Below, in pieces: positions 33,431 through 46,139 of a DNA stretch of 64,000 nt. The translations under genes were made by a program, and so were the position numbers. The notes under the pieces were generated by a model. The model worked only from the letters and a program-made list of their open reading frames with translations, was not told where the DNA came from and did no database searches. Position 1 is the stretch's first letter, and the number at the start of each line of letters is the position of its first letter. Source of the stretch: Metallyticus violacea (lineage: Eukaryota > Arthropoda > Insecta > Mantodea > Metallyticidae); assembly GCA_030762175.1 (NCBI GenBank), contig CM060846.1, positions 186,178,041-186,242,040 of the forward strand. Direction: 5' to 3'.

Positions 33431-34373
33431 CCTAATCTCAGTCATTTGTTCTGGGCTACACTGCACACAATTACGACTACAACAAGATTAAATAACACAA
33501 CGAGACAGTTGTCTGCAGTACGATGTCCACAAAGGCTTAAGCAAGTACCTGCTGATATGTCATAGTTTTACGATAGCGTACACAAAGTCACAGATGCGTA
33601 ATGTTGAAATTCACATTGTGCATTCACACGAAATAGAGGAGGAAGGCAGAGGATGAACAGGGGGATATATTTCACAAAGCATTTATTGCATCTTTATAAC
33701 GTTAGTATACCAGGAAGTGACAGAATCTGAATGCTTTAATATTGTATGTACACATTTATCCATGTTCAGCAACTTAAATCATTTGAACTTTTATACAACT
33801 TTTATTTTCAATTAGGTGTGGTGGGTAAATAATTCTGTACAATATAATAATTAAGTTATAAACATGGAGAATAAAGGCAGATACAATTAGAAGGCTATCT
33901 TGAGTGAGAGGATTGGTTTATTCATAAACTTTAATAAAACTTCTGCTTTATAAGACAGATCCATACATTCGTAGTATGCTACTCGTTCATACTTTTATCA
34001 TGATAAAGGAAGCATTTAGCTATATGTAGACTGCACTTAATTTTTCATCCAAACCATTAGAGTGCTAATCTCTTCTTCATTCTTGATTTTTCAGAACAAA
34101 GGTCAAGCATGTCATTTCCTGAATAGATGAACCACAAAAGTCATTTGTTTTGTTTATATTAGATGACAATGTTTTTGAAATTTATATGACTTGCAAGTGA
34201 ATTACATATGCACAAGACAATTTGTAACAGAGTTCAATTTTATGACATCTTTAGTGGCTTACTAAATTTGTGACTCACATATAAGCCTTACAAGCCTTAA
34301 GCCTACAAAACTCTAAAAAATAACTTGTTACATCAACAGTTACCTCATTGCAGCAATTTAAATAATAGGAAAG

Positions 34374-34377
<4 letters not shown>
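33431..34377. other. Unassigned DNA
   Basis: No gene or known element. The first 230 bp are less AT-rich and may be the 5' end of the hAT element; no terminal inverted repeats were found by eye. Confidence 0.5.

Positions 34378-34433
<56 letters not shown>
34378..34433 (-). repeat. 56-base poly(T) tract
   Basis: Uninterrupted T. On the minus strand it is a poly(A) 56 long, consistent with the tail of a recent retroposition whose body would lie at higher coordinates, although no body was recognised. The length may be inexact in assembly. Confidence 0.85.
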
Positions 34434-34437
<4 letters not shown>

Positions 34438-34534
34438 CAAGGTAGAGTTAACTGGATGAAGAACAAAGACTGCATTATGGATAAAATATGCCTGTTTTGA
34501 CACTGTAATAATCTAATTAAGAAGATTGCATGAA

Positions 34535-34700
34535 AGGTCAAACTACATACTCTCATTTCTCTCATTGTTTATTATGTGCAGAACTGGCTCCAAGTAACAT
34601 TTTTTCACATCATTAGCTGTCTACTATTAGCTAACAATGGGAACAAAGAGTTCATCAAACTAGTTCTGCATATTATAAACAAGTAAGTGGAGCAATAAGG
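34535..34700 (+). repeat. Palindromic repeat with degenerate hammerhead-like core
   Basis: Arms 34,560-34,587 (tgtttattatgtgcagaactgg) and 34,658-34,690 are near reverse complements. They end in 'aacaagtaagtggagcaataag', the family motif also at 690-712 and 35,490-35,515. The core is degenerate: CTAACAA (34,631), stem II GGGAAC/GTTC, CAAAC, TAGTT. Confidence 0.5.
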
Positions 34701-34922
34701 GTCTCAAGTTAGAATCAATCATACAATGAGCTTATTTATTCACATAGCTCCACTTCACAACTTCCAGTTAACATTTCTAGATGATAACGATCATTTATAC
34801 CAAGCTGTATTGAGAAACAGTAAAAAAAATTAATAACCATTATGAAACAAACATATTTTGCAAGATCATTTCATGTTATATGTACCAGTTTTCAATGTTA
34901 ATAGCAATATTAAAAATGATGA

Positions 34923-34924
34923 TC

Positions 34925-34969
<45 letters not shown>

Positions 34970-34991
34970 GTGATGATGAAGATGATGATGA
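34923..34991. repeat. (ATA)n / (GATGAT)n microsatellite
   Basis: About 14 ATA/AAT triplets followed by gatgatgaagatgatgatg. Confidence 0.9.
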
Positions 34992-35470
34992 AATAAATGC
35001 CTCTAATACTTTTTTCATATTTCTCATTTATGTGTAAATGTTATAATTTGTAGATCTGAGCTAAATTTTACATTACCTACCTCACTTATATCTTACCATA
35101 TACCGAGAGATGTAAATAGAAAATAATATGTAATATAGCTCACCATAAACGTAATGTGCATTACAGTAAATTTGTTATTAGTGCTGATTACATTTTTTAA
35201 GCATTTATAAGCTGGCATCAGTTAATATTAATGCTTTTTATAATCTATGTATTCCTATTAAGTGCATTAATGATTACAATTAGCTTATTTCTCTAAGGAA
35301 TGTTCATATGGCTTGCACTTTCTCCATTTATGTGTGCATTTAGGGAGTATGTCTTAATGTTTGCTACCTATGTGTCAATGTAATTTACATGAAACTTTAA
35401 TCAATCTCTTTTAACTAGAAATGCTAATTGGAAATTGTACAGTCAAATCAATCATTTAATTGAAATCATA
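34992..35470. other. Unassigned AT-rich DNA
   Basis: Nothing recognised. Confidence 0.6.
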
Positions 35471-35479
35471 TTATAATTG

Positions 35480-35600
35480 AGATGAACTAAACTTACTTAT
35501 TGCTCCACTTACTTGTCTATAAATTTTGAATAATTATCATGAACACTCCTTCCCAACATCAGCTAGAAAGTAAACTACTAGATACCTTATTATGCTGTGG
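35480..35600 (-). repeat. Hammerhead-family repeat fragment
   Basis: Contains 'gaactaaacttacttattgctccacttacttg', the family end-motif, and on the minus strand CTGATGT followed by GGGAAG...GTTC. The GAAAC element is lost, so this is a decayed member. Confidence 0.4.
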
Positions 35601-35639
35601 GGATGAATATTCTAATCTGATGGAGGTGTGATGAACTTA

Positions 35640-37779
35640 ATGTTCATGTTTTCATTTCGTCATGTAAGACATTTTACTAAAGAAAATATCTGGGCAGAGT
35701 GGTCAGATAAATAAAGTGTTATTAAATGGTGGTAATTCTGCTTGTTCATTGTTTGTAATGATGTTATCAATAGAAGTTTTAGACTTATTGGTTCTGATTA
35801 GATTAAATTCAACTGTGAAATTTAAAAAATTACTCTTGCAACTGGCATCTAAATAATTAATATTATAAACCCTTACATTAATTGTATTTGTTGCAGTTAA
35901 CTAATTGATTTATCTCATAACTGATATATTTTATATAACATGTATTTCTTTCAGAGGTCTATCTAGCATTTCCCAATGATCTATTAAGTTCACAATCATT
36001 GTCTGAACTGAAAATGTTAATAAACATAATAAGCAAGCAGTGTAGCTGATTTCAAGATGTTCAGTATTTGAGAAGATTGACTGAATTGGCACACTAAAGA
36101 ATCTAGTATTAGAAGGATTCACATATGCCTATATTTATGTGATATTCATAAACATCATATATAGGCTGATATTAAGTCATTTAAATGCCTTGCTTAAATA
36201 TGTAAGGGGGTTAACCACATCAAACTGATTATGTAGTTTCAGGTTGATTACAAGGATCTTCAAAATTTAGTTCCAAGCCTGTAGTCCAGTGAATGAGACT
36301 TAAAAATAAATTGAGAATGATAAAAAATCATGGTTTTTAAGAAAGGAAACAAACACAGAAAAAGATGAAAAATGGTGCATTGATAGTACCGAATTTTAAG
36401 TACCAAATAGATTTGTATATCTACTGGTGAAGGTGAGAGCTGATAGGAGATGGAGTGACCAGATAAAAAATTTATTGGTAAATGGCAAGCTTGTCATTTG
36501 GGTATTGGATACATTTTATTATAAAATGCTATACATGATGGTAAGTTTGTATGAATCAGATTATTAGGCAAAGTTAAAGATAAATTGATGTTTAATGTAT
36601 AAGTTTGGTGGTTGAATATAAATGGAAAAATATTAATTAGATTCCTAGAGAAATTTTCTAATTGTTCTTGGAACATCCAAGAGCCTCACCAAATATATTA
36701 GCATTATTTGAGCCTAGAACAATAGGGCATAAAGCTAATGGATCAAGCTAGGATTAAGATATTTCCATACGTAAATTTTGTTAAGTAATATCTAACAGCC
36801 CATACTGGATAAATTGGTCAATAGTTGTTACCAAGATGTGGAAAATTTTAGCAAAAATTGCAATTGTAGTGTGTTAGAATGGGAACCTTGAAATAATAAA
36901 GTAAAATTGTTGCAGAAAAGTGCAGATAATTTATATATATGACAGAATACAAAGATCTGGAGGAAAGTTAAGGGTTCTTGTGGGGAAAATTTACATCAGT
37001 GAATGTATTTTTGTGCTAATTTAGAGGTAGCATTTCACTGTACCCAAGAATACAGTAAAACTTACTTTCAAAACGATGTTGAAGGTTAGAAAATGAAGAA
37101 GTTGCTAATAGAATTTTTAACAAAATGCAATTGTGTTTATTACACAGAGAGGAAAGTTTGTAGGAAAGGGAAAAGCAAAATGTTTAGAATATTGAGCAAA
37201 ATTTGAGAAGGTGGGTAGAGTAAGAAGAGAGACTTAATTGAACCAAAATGCAAATTTATAACAGTATGCTGATAGGTACAATATCCAGAGAAATGAAAAG
37301 CACTAAACTTCGGGTAGCATAAGTTTAATAAAATTCAAGTTGATAATTTGGATTTTGTTAATAGAGTAGTAAATATAAGTATTTATTGATGAACATTTAT
37401 TTGGATCAAATCCTGAACCCATTGAATATTCCAGTAAACATAGGATGATGAATCCACTACTGGGGTCTGAGGCAATTGATTTTAAATGTTTTATAATATG
37501 TTATTGTTATTTTTATAAATTTGTAATAGTATTTGGTTATTTATAAATTAAGAGTAATATGTAAATTAAATTCTATTAATGTTTATCAAAATAAAATAAT
37601 TCAGTCATTGTATAAAGCTGATAGTGATACCATGAATAGCAAATGCTGCTCAAGGTCATTAAATGCAATGAATCAAATGATGTCTATATTATGTAAGCAC
37701 CTGAGAGGTGTATCATGCGTCACTGCTGAGAATATCTATCACAGCGGAATATAAGCTTTCAATAATGGTATTCAGACAA
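35640..37779. other. Unassigned AT-rich DNA
   Basis: More than 2 kb without a supportable gene. Frames at 35,931-36,122 (-), 36,494-36,676 (-) and 37,533-37,754 (+) lack motifs. 36,300-37,300 is purine-rich and may be an eroded element of unknown type. Confidence 0.55.
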
Positions 37780-38720
37780 CAATAGACAGTCAAATTATTT
37801 ATTTTTTCTATTCTATGGTAAGGGTAGGCAGTAGAAAATAAAATATTTCCTAATAAGGGAATGATGGGTATAATTTATATTATTATGCTTTCTAAGTGAA
37901 GGATTTATATAAGTATACAATTTCTTTTCTTTGGATGCAATTTTAGGCCTCAAATTATTTTAAATTTTTCCTTTTACAAAGGTAGGCAACCAAAAAATTT
38001 TTTTTACAGTTAGTATTTGGCAGGCAAACGTTTTATTTATTTGTTAATCTAAAGCAAAGATAGGCAGCAAAAACATAAATTCTCCTCAGGTAATAATATG
38101 AACATATCTATTTTCTTCTTTTTTTCACAATTAAAGATAGGGGGACAAAATTTTTTATTTTATTTATTTTTTTACCAGCCAAGGCTATTATGTTAGCCAA
38201 TCTTTATTCTAAGAATAAGAATGACAGTGAAAACTTTTCTTTTCTTCTAAAGCAATAATGGACAGAATTGTTTTTTAAAGTCAAGAAAACTCCTGAATTA
38301 ATAACGGGAAGACATACTTTATTTGTTTTTTCCAAGACATGGAGAGGCAGATGGAAGAAAAATGTTTTTTCCTTAGGCATTAATGGCATTAAATGACTAC
38401 ATTGTTTTTTCTAAAACAAAGATAATGAGCCAAAAAAAAATTTTCTCCTTAAGCAATGATTGGCAGTTAATTCTTTCACTAATGTAAGGAATGGCAGTCA
38501 ATTTTCTTTTCTGAGGGAAGGATAAGTGGCTAAAAGTGGTTTTTAATATTGTATATTTTTTTCTAAGGAAAATAGTCTTCCAATTTTTTTCTCCTAAGCA
38601 AATAATGCCTTGCTATAAGGCAAGAATAAACAACTTGCTTTTTTTCTTTTTTGTTTACCATATCAATGATGGGAAGCCATATTTTTCATTTATTTTCAAG
38701 GCAAAGGCATATGCAGTATA
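37780..38720. repeat. Degenerate tandem repeat (roughly 60-70 bp period)
   Basis: A loose unit of the form 'ttttttct.aagcaaagata.ggcag.caaaa' recurs about a dozen times with heavy variation (for example 38,045, 38,215, 38,340, 38,405, 38,480, 38,570). No frame is conserved. It ends where the second segmental copy begins. Confidence 0.55.
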
Positions 38721-40930
38721 TATAAAAAGAATATATCCTAATGATTTTTTGTCCATCCAAAAATGCAACACAGAAAGTATAAGAAATTTGCTTAAGAAAT
38801 GAGTTCAGGTAGATAAAGTGCACATTCTAAGAATTATTTCATCATTTTGTTTATAGGCATAGGCATCATGTAATGATGACAGATATCCTACATTTGAGTC
38901 CACAATCTTATAAAATGAACCAATTATTTTGAAAAGGTGTTATGCACACAACAAAAGATAGGATTCATAAAAACAATTTCATCCACAAAATTTAAAACTT
39001 TTACGAGTTTTGTAATTATAGTCCAAATGGAATTGTTAGAAATGAGATATATGGTGGTTTATTGGTGTTCTGTATTTTTGTATATTTAGAGTAAATGAGT
39101 CATTTATTTTAAAAAGGTTACGTACCGAAAAATAAATTTTATAGAAGTCATGAAAACTATTTATTAAAACAAATTAAATAATCTTACCTGTTTTGCTATT
39201 ATAGTATAAAAATATAATTGTTAGTTATGAGATGTAAATATTTCATGGCATTTTATATCTTTGTGTGTTTAGAGTAAAAATGTTTAAAATTTATGCATGT
39301 TAAGCTTTTCAAGAAATTTAACAAAAATTTTATAATTGTAAATACATGGCAAAATTTTAGAGGGTAGGCTTTCTTGGCCAGTTTCAATTGTGTGTATTGA
39401 TTCTTCCAGGCTGTAGGGCCATGGTCTGGTAGGATTTTTATCCATCATGTTAATCCCAGATGTTTAATCCAGGACTGTAGTGGACATCATCAGTTGTTTG
39501 GTCGCCGTAATCTTCTTGGAGATGAGACACTGACTAACTCGTTACCAGAATGAACAGTGTTCTATAAGGCAGGAGGGTCTGTGGCTCTGAAAACTAATTG
39601 GTTTTCTTCTAAAGGGGATTGGATCTAGCCTGATGCTCCTGAGCATGGCCAATAAAGTATTGGTTGCTAATTTTGGTAATAAACCATTTCAAAGTGTGAA
39701 ATATTACCATCATTAGAAATCTAAATTTACACGTGTTAGCTGAAAACTGCAGATTAGAATATTTGTTAACATGAAAGGTGGATACATAAGTAATATCTGC
39801 TAAATTAACCAGTGAACCAAGATAGTACCAATACTTTCAATGCGCATTTACTTAATAACACAATATAGTATGTGTGGCCACCTGATTTACATTGCAACAT
39901 ATCACAATATATAAAGGTGACCGTAATAGAAAAATAATGCAAATTCAACTCCTATTTGTTTCCCAAAATCTGAATGTATGCTGACATGTATTAAATGTTA
40001 GTAAAATAACACAACTGTGACATAATCAAAGGAAGTTATTTGTATGAAAATTATATCAATGAAGTAACTTGAAAATTGGTACATCACTGCTCCATGCCTC
40101 CAGTAAAACTTCAATGTCTGATATTCAAGTAGCTGGCATTAAAAACCTCTAAAAATATCATGTGCCTATTAACACATTTTTGGTCCAGTACTAAAGTCAC
40201 TCAAATGATAGCACTAACTGTGTCTGAATAATCATATATTGCTTACATCTTTTAGCACATTCATTAAAACTGTGAAATGTAATGATGTAACTGCAGAGGG
40301 AGGAAAGGGTAGTAAATTATTATTGAATCTTTTACAAGATCTGAACCTTGCAATTTTCAAGAGCTGTTATCTCTTTTATTCTGTGAACACCTACAGCATG
40401 CAAGGATCCAATGCTGTGACCAATATGAATGGCCCAGCTCATTAAGGTACAAAATGTTCAAGTGGGAATTTTTGGGATTATTTTTCTAGCAGAACCATTC
40501 TCCCAATCTTAGTTTTTTCAGGTATCCCTCTGTTCTGATCAATTCAAATACACGATCATAGTGCTAAACTTAACACTGCAATGCTTCCTTTGCAAATAAC
40601 ATTTATTAGCTGATGTACAATTTCATTTCATGTTTCACCAATGTTCACTATTACTAATGCCTCTCTAGGGAAATTGATCTGAAACTCTATTATAGATAAA
40701 TGTGCAACTTATAATGTTGTTAAAGTTAAGAAGTACAGTTCTAGTGACATGATTGGCAGATTGTTTTCATTTGGTTCAAAATTTGAATGCTGACAGTTAG
40801 ATAAATTTTCTTGTTTATCAAGTTGTTGGCAAGTTATTTGAAGTACCACGTAACATGTACCATCTTAAATTGGAGTTTCTCAGAATGGAAAACATAACTA
40901 AATTAATTTCAAATATTTAATAAATGGAAT
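38695..40930. repeat. Segmental duplication, second copy
   Basis: Partner of 28,825-31,260. Includes the 'caggctgtagggccatggtc' motif at 39,408 and a SINE-like repeat at 40,460-40,690. The copies differ by many substitutions and small indels, so the duplication is old. Confidence 0.85.
40460..40690 (+). mobile_element. SINE-like repeat, plus strand (duplicate)
   Basis: Same insertion as at 30,600-30,850, carried by the segmental duplication. Confidence 0.55.
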
Positions 40931-41205
40931 ATGTATATGAGGTTTTTTTATTTATCTGATTCTTTACTGCATGCTCCATTACTGTAATAATTAATAATAC
41001 TGTATGTATTGCTATCAATTCATTGTTATTATTTATCCTTAATACTATATCTTTACATAGTTAGAAACTTATATTAATCTAATCACCATATTTTGAAGAT
41101 TGTCAAATTTGGCACCATATGCAAATCAAAGCCTTTACATCAATTACATTGCAATTAATTACATCAACATTCTTAATCCAGTGGACAATTATTCATTTAC
41201 AAAAT
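40931..41205. other. Unassigned AT-rich DNA
   Basis: Nothing recognised. Confidence 0.6.
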
Positions 41206-41345
41206 TGCAGGAGTTATATTATCAGTGCTATGTCATCTGCATAGTTTTGTAAATAAGAGCCTTCTGGAGTCAGGACTAGGAGTAAGATACACAACACAGA
41301 ACTCCAGAGAAGGGGAAGGAATACACACCCCCCTGTGGGCAGCCC
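41206..41345 (-). pseudogene. Non-LTR reverse-transcriptase fragment
   Basis: The minus-strand frame has GLPTGGCVFLPLLWSS... then YADDIALII, matching the GxPQGGVLSPLLW...YADD core of non-LTR reverse transcriptases with frameshifts. Only this core remains. It abuts the 3' end of a Penelope relic. Confidence 0.65.
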
Positions 41346-41359
41346 CTTGTGGTAATGAT

Positions 41360-42660
41360 TCCTTTGCTTTGGTGTCTTGGGAGCACTGGCTCCCATCATC
41401 CGCTGCTGACTGAACTATTTGATTTGGTAACTGGATCCAAAGGTGATATTATTGGGGTCTCTGATGATTCTGGTAGGAACTTCCTTAGATCATTAATGAG
41501 TGAACATCAAAATTCGCCAAGTTTTTCTACTTGATGAATTTTTTTTCCAATGTGAATAAATTCATTGAGTTGTGAATTTCTTTCAGCACCATAGCCTCTG
41601 GTTTAAATTCAACATTTTGGGTCCAAAATTGACATGCCACTGTTGATTTATGAATTGCTTTAAATTGAAATTCTTAAAGTGCTCTTTTCTGAAAATTACT
41701 CTTTGTTTTTCTAATCTAGCCTTTATTACAATCTGTACCTTGGATTTCATAAGCTCTTGGTTTCTTTTCTGTGTGTATGCTGTCTTTCATTATGCAACGT
41801 AATGCATTTTTTATATTCTTTGGGGGTAACATTATGCCATGTTCTTAAATGTCCTCTTTAATTAGTTGTCTTAAGTTGGAGGCTTGTTATACTTTTGAAT
41901 TTGTTTTTTTCCTTGATGGTCCTTGGTGTGGAAATCTCTCTTTTAGATTTTTCCCTTTCAATGCATTTATAATTTTTATTGCTATGTCTTTGTTCAAACC
42001 ACTGATTATTACTGTATTAATTAAATTTAGGTGTTACATTTTGTACTCCATTCTATCAGTTAAATCAGTATACTGTGTGCCTAGTTATAAAAATGCACAT
42101 GTATTTAGTGTGGGGCTATAACTATTTTTATGTAATTATGGATTCCAAAGTTCCACCTATCATTATTTCCTATAATTTTTCAATCTAGGAATGGGATCCA
42201 ATAATTTTTCAACTCCTGCATGGTAAACTATACAGATTTATGTTATCAATTATGTTTCAGTGCATCTATTAAATGTATATCCCATATTAATGCAAACCAG
42301 TCTTCCACATTACTAAACCATGCTTTCAAAATTAACGTGAGGGCTATGGTGAAATATATTTCATAGGAACTAATGAATAAATCTGCTAGAAATAGAGACA
42401 AGTTGTTTCCCATTGCTAGGCAGAAAACGTATTGATAAAATGTTTAGGTAAAACTGTAGAAGTTTGTTGAATGCACAGTTTAGTTAATTAAATCTTCTAA
42501 TTCTTCTGTTTGTAAATTTTAGCAGTTTAACCATATATTTAACAATGGCATAAGATTCTGTATTCATATCCAGTGGAATAAGGCTTTTACTACAAATGAT
42601 GGCATTACATCTCTGGGTTGAAATTCTGCTATATTAATGTTTTTCAACTAAATGAAATGA
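41360..42660 (-). pseudogene. Penelope-like element, 3' half
   Basis: On the minus strand, from 42,430 down: AMGNNLSLFLADLFIS (the reverse-transcriptase MG-LS box), then a linker matching the one at 11,200-11,330 (near 41,870-42,020), then GIY-YIG-region remnants and a 3' region. Frames are broken; the 90-codon plus-strand frame at 41,849 is a shadow. The 3' end at 41,375-41,420 carries a degenerate hammerhead: cGGATGA, an intact stem II GGGAGC/GCTCCC with CAGT loop, AGAC. Confidence 0.7.
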
Positions 42661-43335
42661 ATTACTGATGCTCAAGCTTATGAATATTTTCCTTGCCTAG
42701 GAGTTGCAGGACCATATTGCTAGGGCACATGAGCCTATAAGAATTAACAGGGTATTCTGGCAGTAGCTTGCAACTGCTAGAGTCTCCCATGCCAGGCAGG
42801 CTGGTGAGAAGATGTCAGACTAAGAATCAACTCTACTTCATCATTTCATCCATTCATCCTTCATCCATCACTCATCATTCGTCCAACCTTAAGACGTAAT
42901 GCAATCCATGATGAGGAGGTGCAAAGCACATGGAGGATGTGCCTCTGGCATACCAGACAATTTTTCTGAGTATTTAGCTTTATCCAGGCATGCAAATCTC
43001 TGCCTGGGCAGACCACATTTCCTAGCTTCTCTTGATACCTTTATGGAAACCTAGAAAATTTACAATTTACTCACAGGGCTACATTTGTTATCCCTTAGAT
43101 GTTATAATTTCACACCTCAGTGAGGAAGCTCTCTTGAAGCAAACCTCAGATATGGAAGGTATTAACTCTTCTGACTGGATTTGGGGAAGAACCTTTCTTT
43201 GTACCCTGCCAGGGTTACATTATGACTCTAGCCAAGGAAGACCATAAGTACCCTCTGCTACCTTCTGATGAATTTTTAATGAAGAACAGCAAGGGAAGTC
43301 TACTCAGGGATTGCATTCTTATTTGGAATCGATTT
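42661..43335. other. Unrecognised, relatively GC-rich segment
   Basis: 42,690-43,250 is less AT-rich than its surroundings and reads like a dispersed repeat (for example 'agtctcccatgccaggcaggctggtgag'). It separates two Penelope relics in opposite orientation. A 71-codon frame at 43,032-43,247 has no motif. Confidence 0.4.
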
Positions 43336-43339
43336 CTGT

Positions 43340-44560
43340 CGCTTGCTGTAGCTGTCAGCCAACCTAACAGAAGAACAGATCAAAGAATACTTTGAATTCA
43401 CCAAGTTGTGCTTTAATCAAGCATTTTTTATATTTGAGGAAAATATGTTAAACAAAAAGCAGGAGTTTTAATGGGCAGTCCATTATCACCTTTCCTAGCT
43501 GTTTTATTCTTGAGCAATTTTGAGGTACTCATCACTAAGGCTTTTCCCCACATTTTTAAAGTTTGGCACAGATATGTAGATGATGTATTTGTCATTATAA
43601 ACAAAAAGTATGTGGAAGTTCCACTAAAACTTTTAAACCTACAAGAGCCTTCTATTAAGTTTATCGTCAAAACAGAAGCAGACAACATGTTACAATTTTG
43701 GGTTCTGAAGATAATAAAATAAAGATTAAACTTGAAATTGGAATCTATAGAAAAGACCCACATATAGATAATGTTATCAAAGCCCATGGTTTCAATCAAG
43801 ATCGCACAAGGAAGCAGCATTCAGCAGCAGGATATACAGATTATCAAATATGCCACAGCACAAAGAAGAATATGAGAATGAATATCTGCACATAATAGAA
43901 GCAGGTAAATCCAATGGGTTCAATAAACAGATGATTAACCAAAAAATCAAAAGATACTAATAACAAAATACAATTAAACAATTAACAACTCTAAGTGATT
44001 TAACACTGAAAAAGAAACATATAAAATGTTCACTTACCATCCGTCAGCTAATAAGAAATTAAAAAAAAAATATATATATATATAAGCAGTACAATATTAC
44101 GTTAGTACATCAAAATGGGTTCAGTATAAAAAAATGATTGAAATTAATCAAAACCGATTCCAGGCCAAAAGAGGAAAATTCTGGTATTTGCCAAATTAAT
44201 TGTAAAGTTTGTGAAAATATATCCATAGGAAAGACAAAGAGAAATATAGGCATTAGACTGAAGGAAAATTGGAGAAACAACCGTTACAATCAAATAGATA
44301 AATCAGCTGTAACAGCACATTTTTGGAATGAAATCCATGAAATAGGAAAAGGCATCAAGTTATTAAAAACTGTTCAACAACCAAAAGAACTAAATATATG
44401 GGAAAGGATTTATATAAAAAGAAAAACATGAGCATATTCTTATGAATTTTGATATCCCAGAAGCAGACAACACTTTATTTAAGTTTGTCACAATACCACC
44501 AGAGTTCACCTGCATTCCTAACTTCCCAAACTTCTGCGAATGATCCATTAGTGGTGAGAA
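43340..44560 (+). pseudogene. Penelope-like element: reverse transcriptase plus GIY-YIG half
   Basis: Plus-strand reading gives EYFEFTKLCFNQAFFIFEEN, then in frame 43,471-43,722 MGSPLSPFLAVLFLSNFE and WHRYVDDVFVIINKKYVEVP. These are the Penelope reverse-transcriptase boxes including RYVDD. Frameshifts follow, then 44,138-44,431 carries the GIY-YIG domain (SGICQINCKVCENISIGKTK) and its C-terminal SAVTAHFWNE...NIWERIYIKRK block. The 5' third is missing, but a matching 5' third lies immediately downstream. Confidence 0.85.
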
Positions 44561-44699
44561 GGTGATTGTGATGACAAAGGTCCACAAAACATATGTCGTA
44601 AGTAAATTCTCATTTTTGTGAAACCATAAAGAGTATTCTAATGTTGCGACTCAGAAGAGATTAATAGTGCGTGTTTAGCTGTGTCGATTCCAAATTTTA

Positions 44700-46080
44700 A
44701 TAAATATTGAAAATATTCGGCCGTCTAGCCAAACGGAACAACAACTTCTACGGATCCTTTTTCTTGGTAAATGCAGAATACAAGGTAGAAATTATGGCTT
44801 CTAATTCAAACTTGATGCCTTCAATGAACATTTGAACTACAATAAACAAGAAATTAAACGATTTCTTAAACTTAAAGAAAGATGGCGATTAAGATCGGCA
44901 GATATACATTTCCTGAACAGATGCATAACAAAAATAATATCCCCTAAATTTGTTCGCAAATTGGTAACGTTTAACAAAGATAGCAGAGAACAAAAAGCCA
45001 TGGAAAAGAAAGTACTTGAAATGGAAATATGTAAACACTATGGTGCGATTGCGGAAATAGATTTGGAGCTGTGTGAATTACTTCTAAAATTATCAAAATC
45101 GTTAGGCTCGATAATTTGGGAAAATTTGGAAAGAAATGCCTTTGAATTTATTAGTTTCCGAGTTAAATAGAGAGACATTTGCCAAAAGAGGAAATTTTAA
45201 ATACTACATAATAAACCTGCCGATAAAATAAACATTACCAAACCTAACCTCTAAACCGTCAACCTCTCGAAAGAATGTTTCAATTCAGAAGAAATGCAGA
45301 TCTTAAACAAAGGCATTAACACATGCGTAGGTTTCTCCAGTATTCTAGGTGCGTGTGTAGCAGATATAGAGCTGGCAATAGTGTATTTAGGCATAACAGA
45401 CAAAAATTTCGTAAAAAACTTCGGCAAAAGTACTACACTAAATTGGAATTAATTACTTTGGCCCAAGATCTTACCAAAAAATAACCAGAGCTCTCAACAA
45501 TAAAAATTGAATTTACACAAAGGCTGACAAAGACAACAAAATCGTAATTTTAGATATAGAAGACTACAAACAAAGGATGCTTGATGTGTTAAATGGTGAA
45601 GAATTTATACAAGTAAAAAAGGACCCTCTGAAAAAATGCATAAAATGCATGACAGAAGTTTGGAAAATAGCAACCTGATTCCAAAAACAGATCGGTACAA
45701 AATGAAAGCTCACAACCCATCTTTAGCTATGATAAATGGCCTTCCAAAGATCCGCAATTCTGCTAGAAGTATGAGGCCAATTATTAATAACATAAACACC
45801 CCGATCTACCGCTTAGCAAGTAGGTTATCATTAAAGTTCTATTCACTACCAAAATTTGAATGCACACAAAAGCTGGTGAATTACTTACAAAAAGATACGA
45901 TAAGGTTACAAATGAATACTTTTTTTTCTGCGGAAGGATTAAAAATAGGTGATTTACTAATTCTGTGCTACGAATTAAAAAATTCTTTCTATTTTTCCGT
46001 AGCACATCTGTTTTCGCAATATGGCAATATTGAATGAAAATATAATTGTAAAATTCGCAAAAATATTACACACTCATATA
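44700..46080 (+). pseudogene. Penelope-like element: N-terminal half
   Basis: The frame 44,832-45,170 (KQEIKRFLKLKERWRLRSADIHFLNRC...) and broken reading from 45,241 represent the N-terminal region. 45,540-46,037 has the fingers motif: LNGEEFIQVKKDP, LIPKTDRYKMKAHNP, LPKIRNSARSMRPIINNI. The element stops near 46,080, just before the catalytic boxes. Together with the preceding 3' half this is a 3'-then-5' (permuted) order. Confidence 0.8.
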
Positions 46081-46139
46081 CAAGTTTTGAAGAAAATAAA
46101 ATAATAGCACAAGAGTCTACCTGAATTTGAGAATGTATG

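Noticed and set aside
41225..41534. Plus-strand frames of about 60 codons
   Set aside because: Antisense of the non-LTR and Penelope relics.
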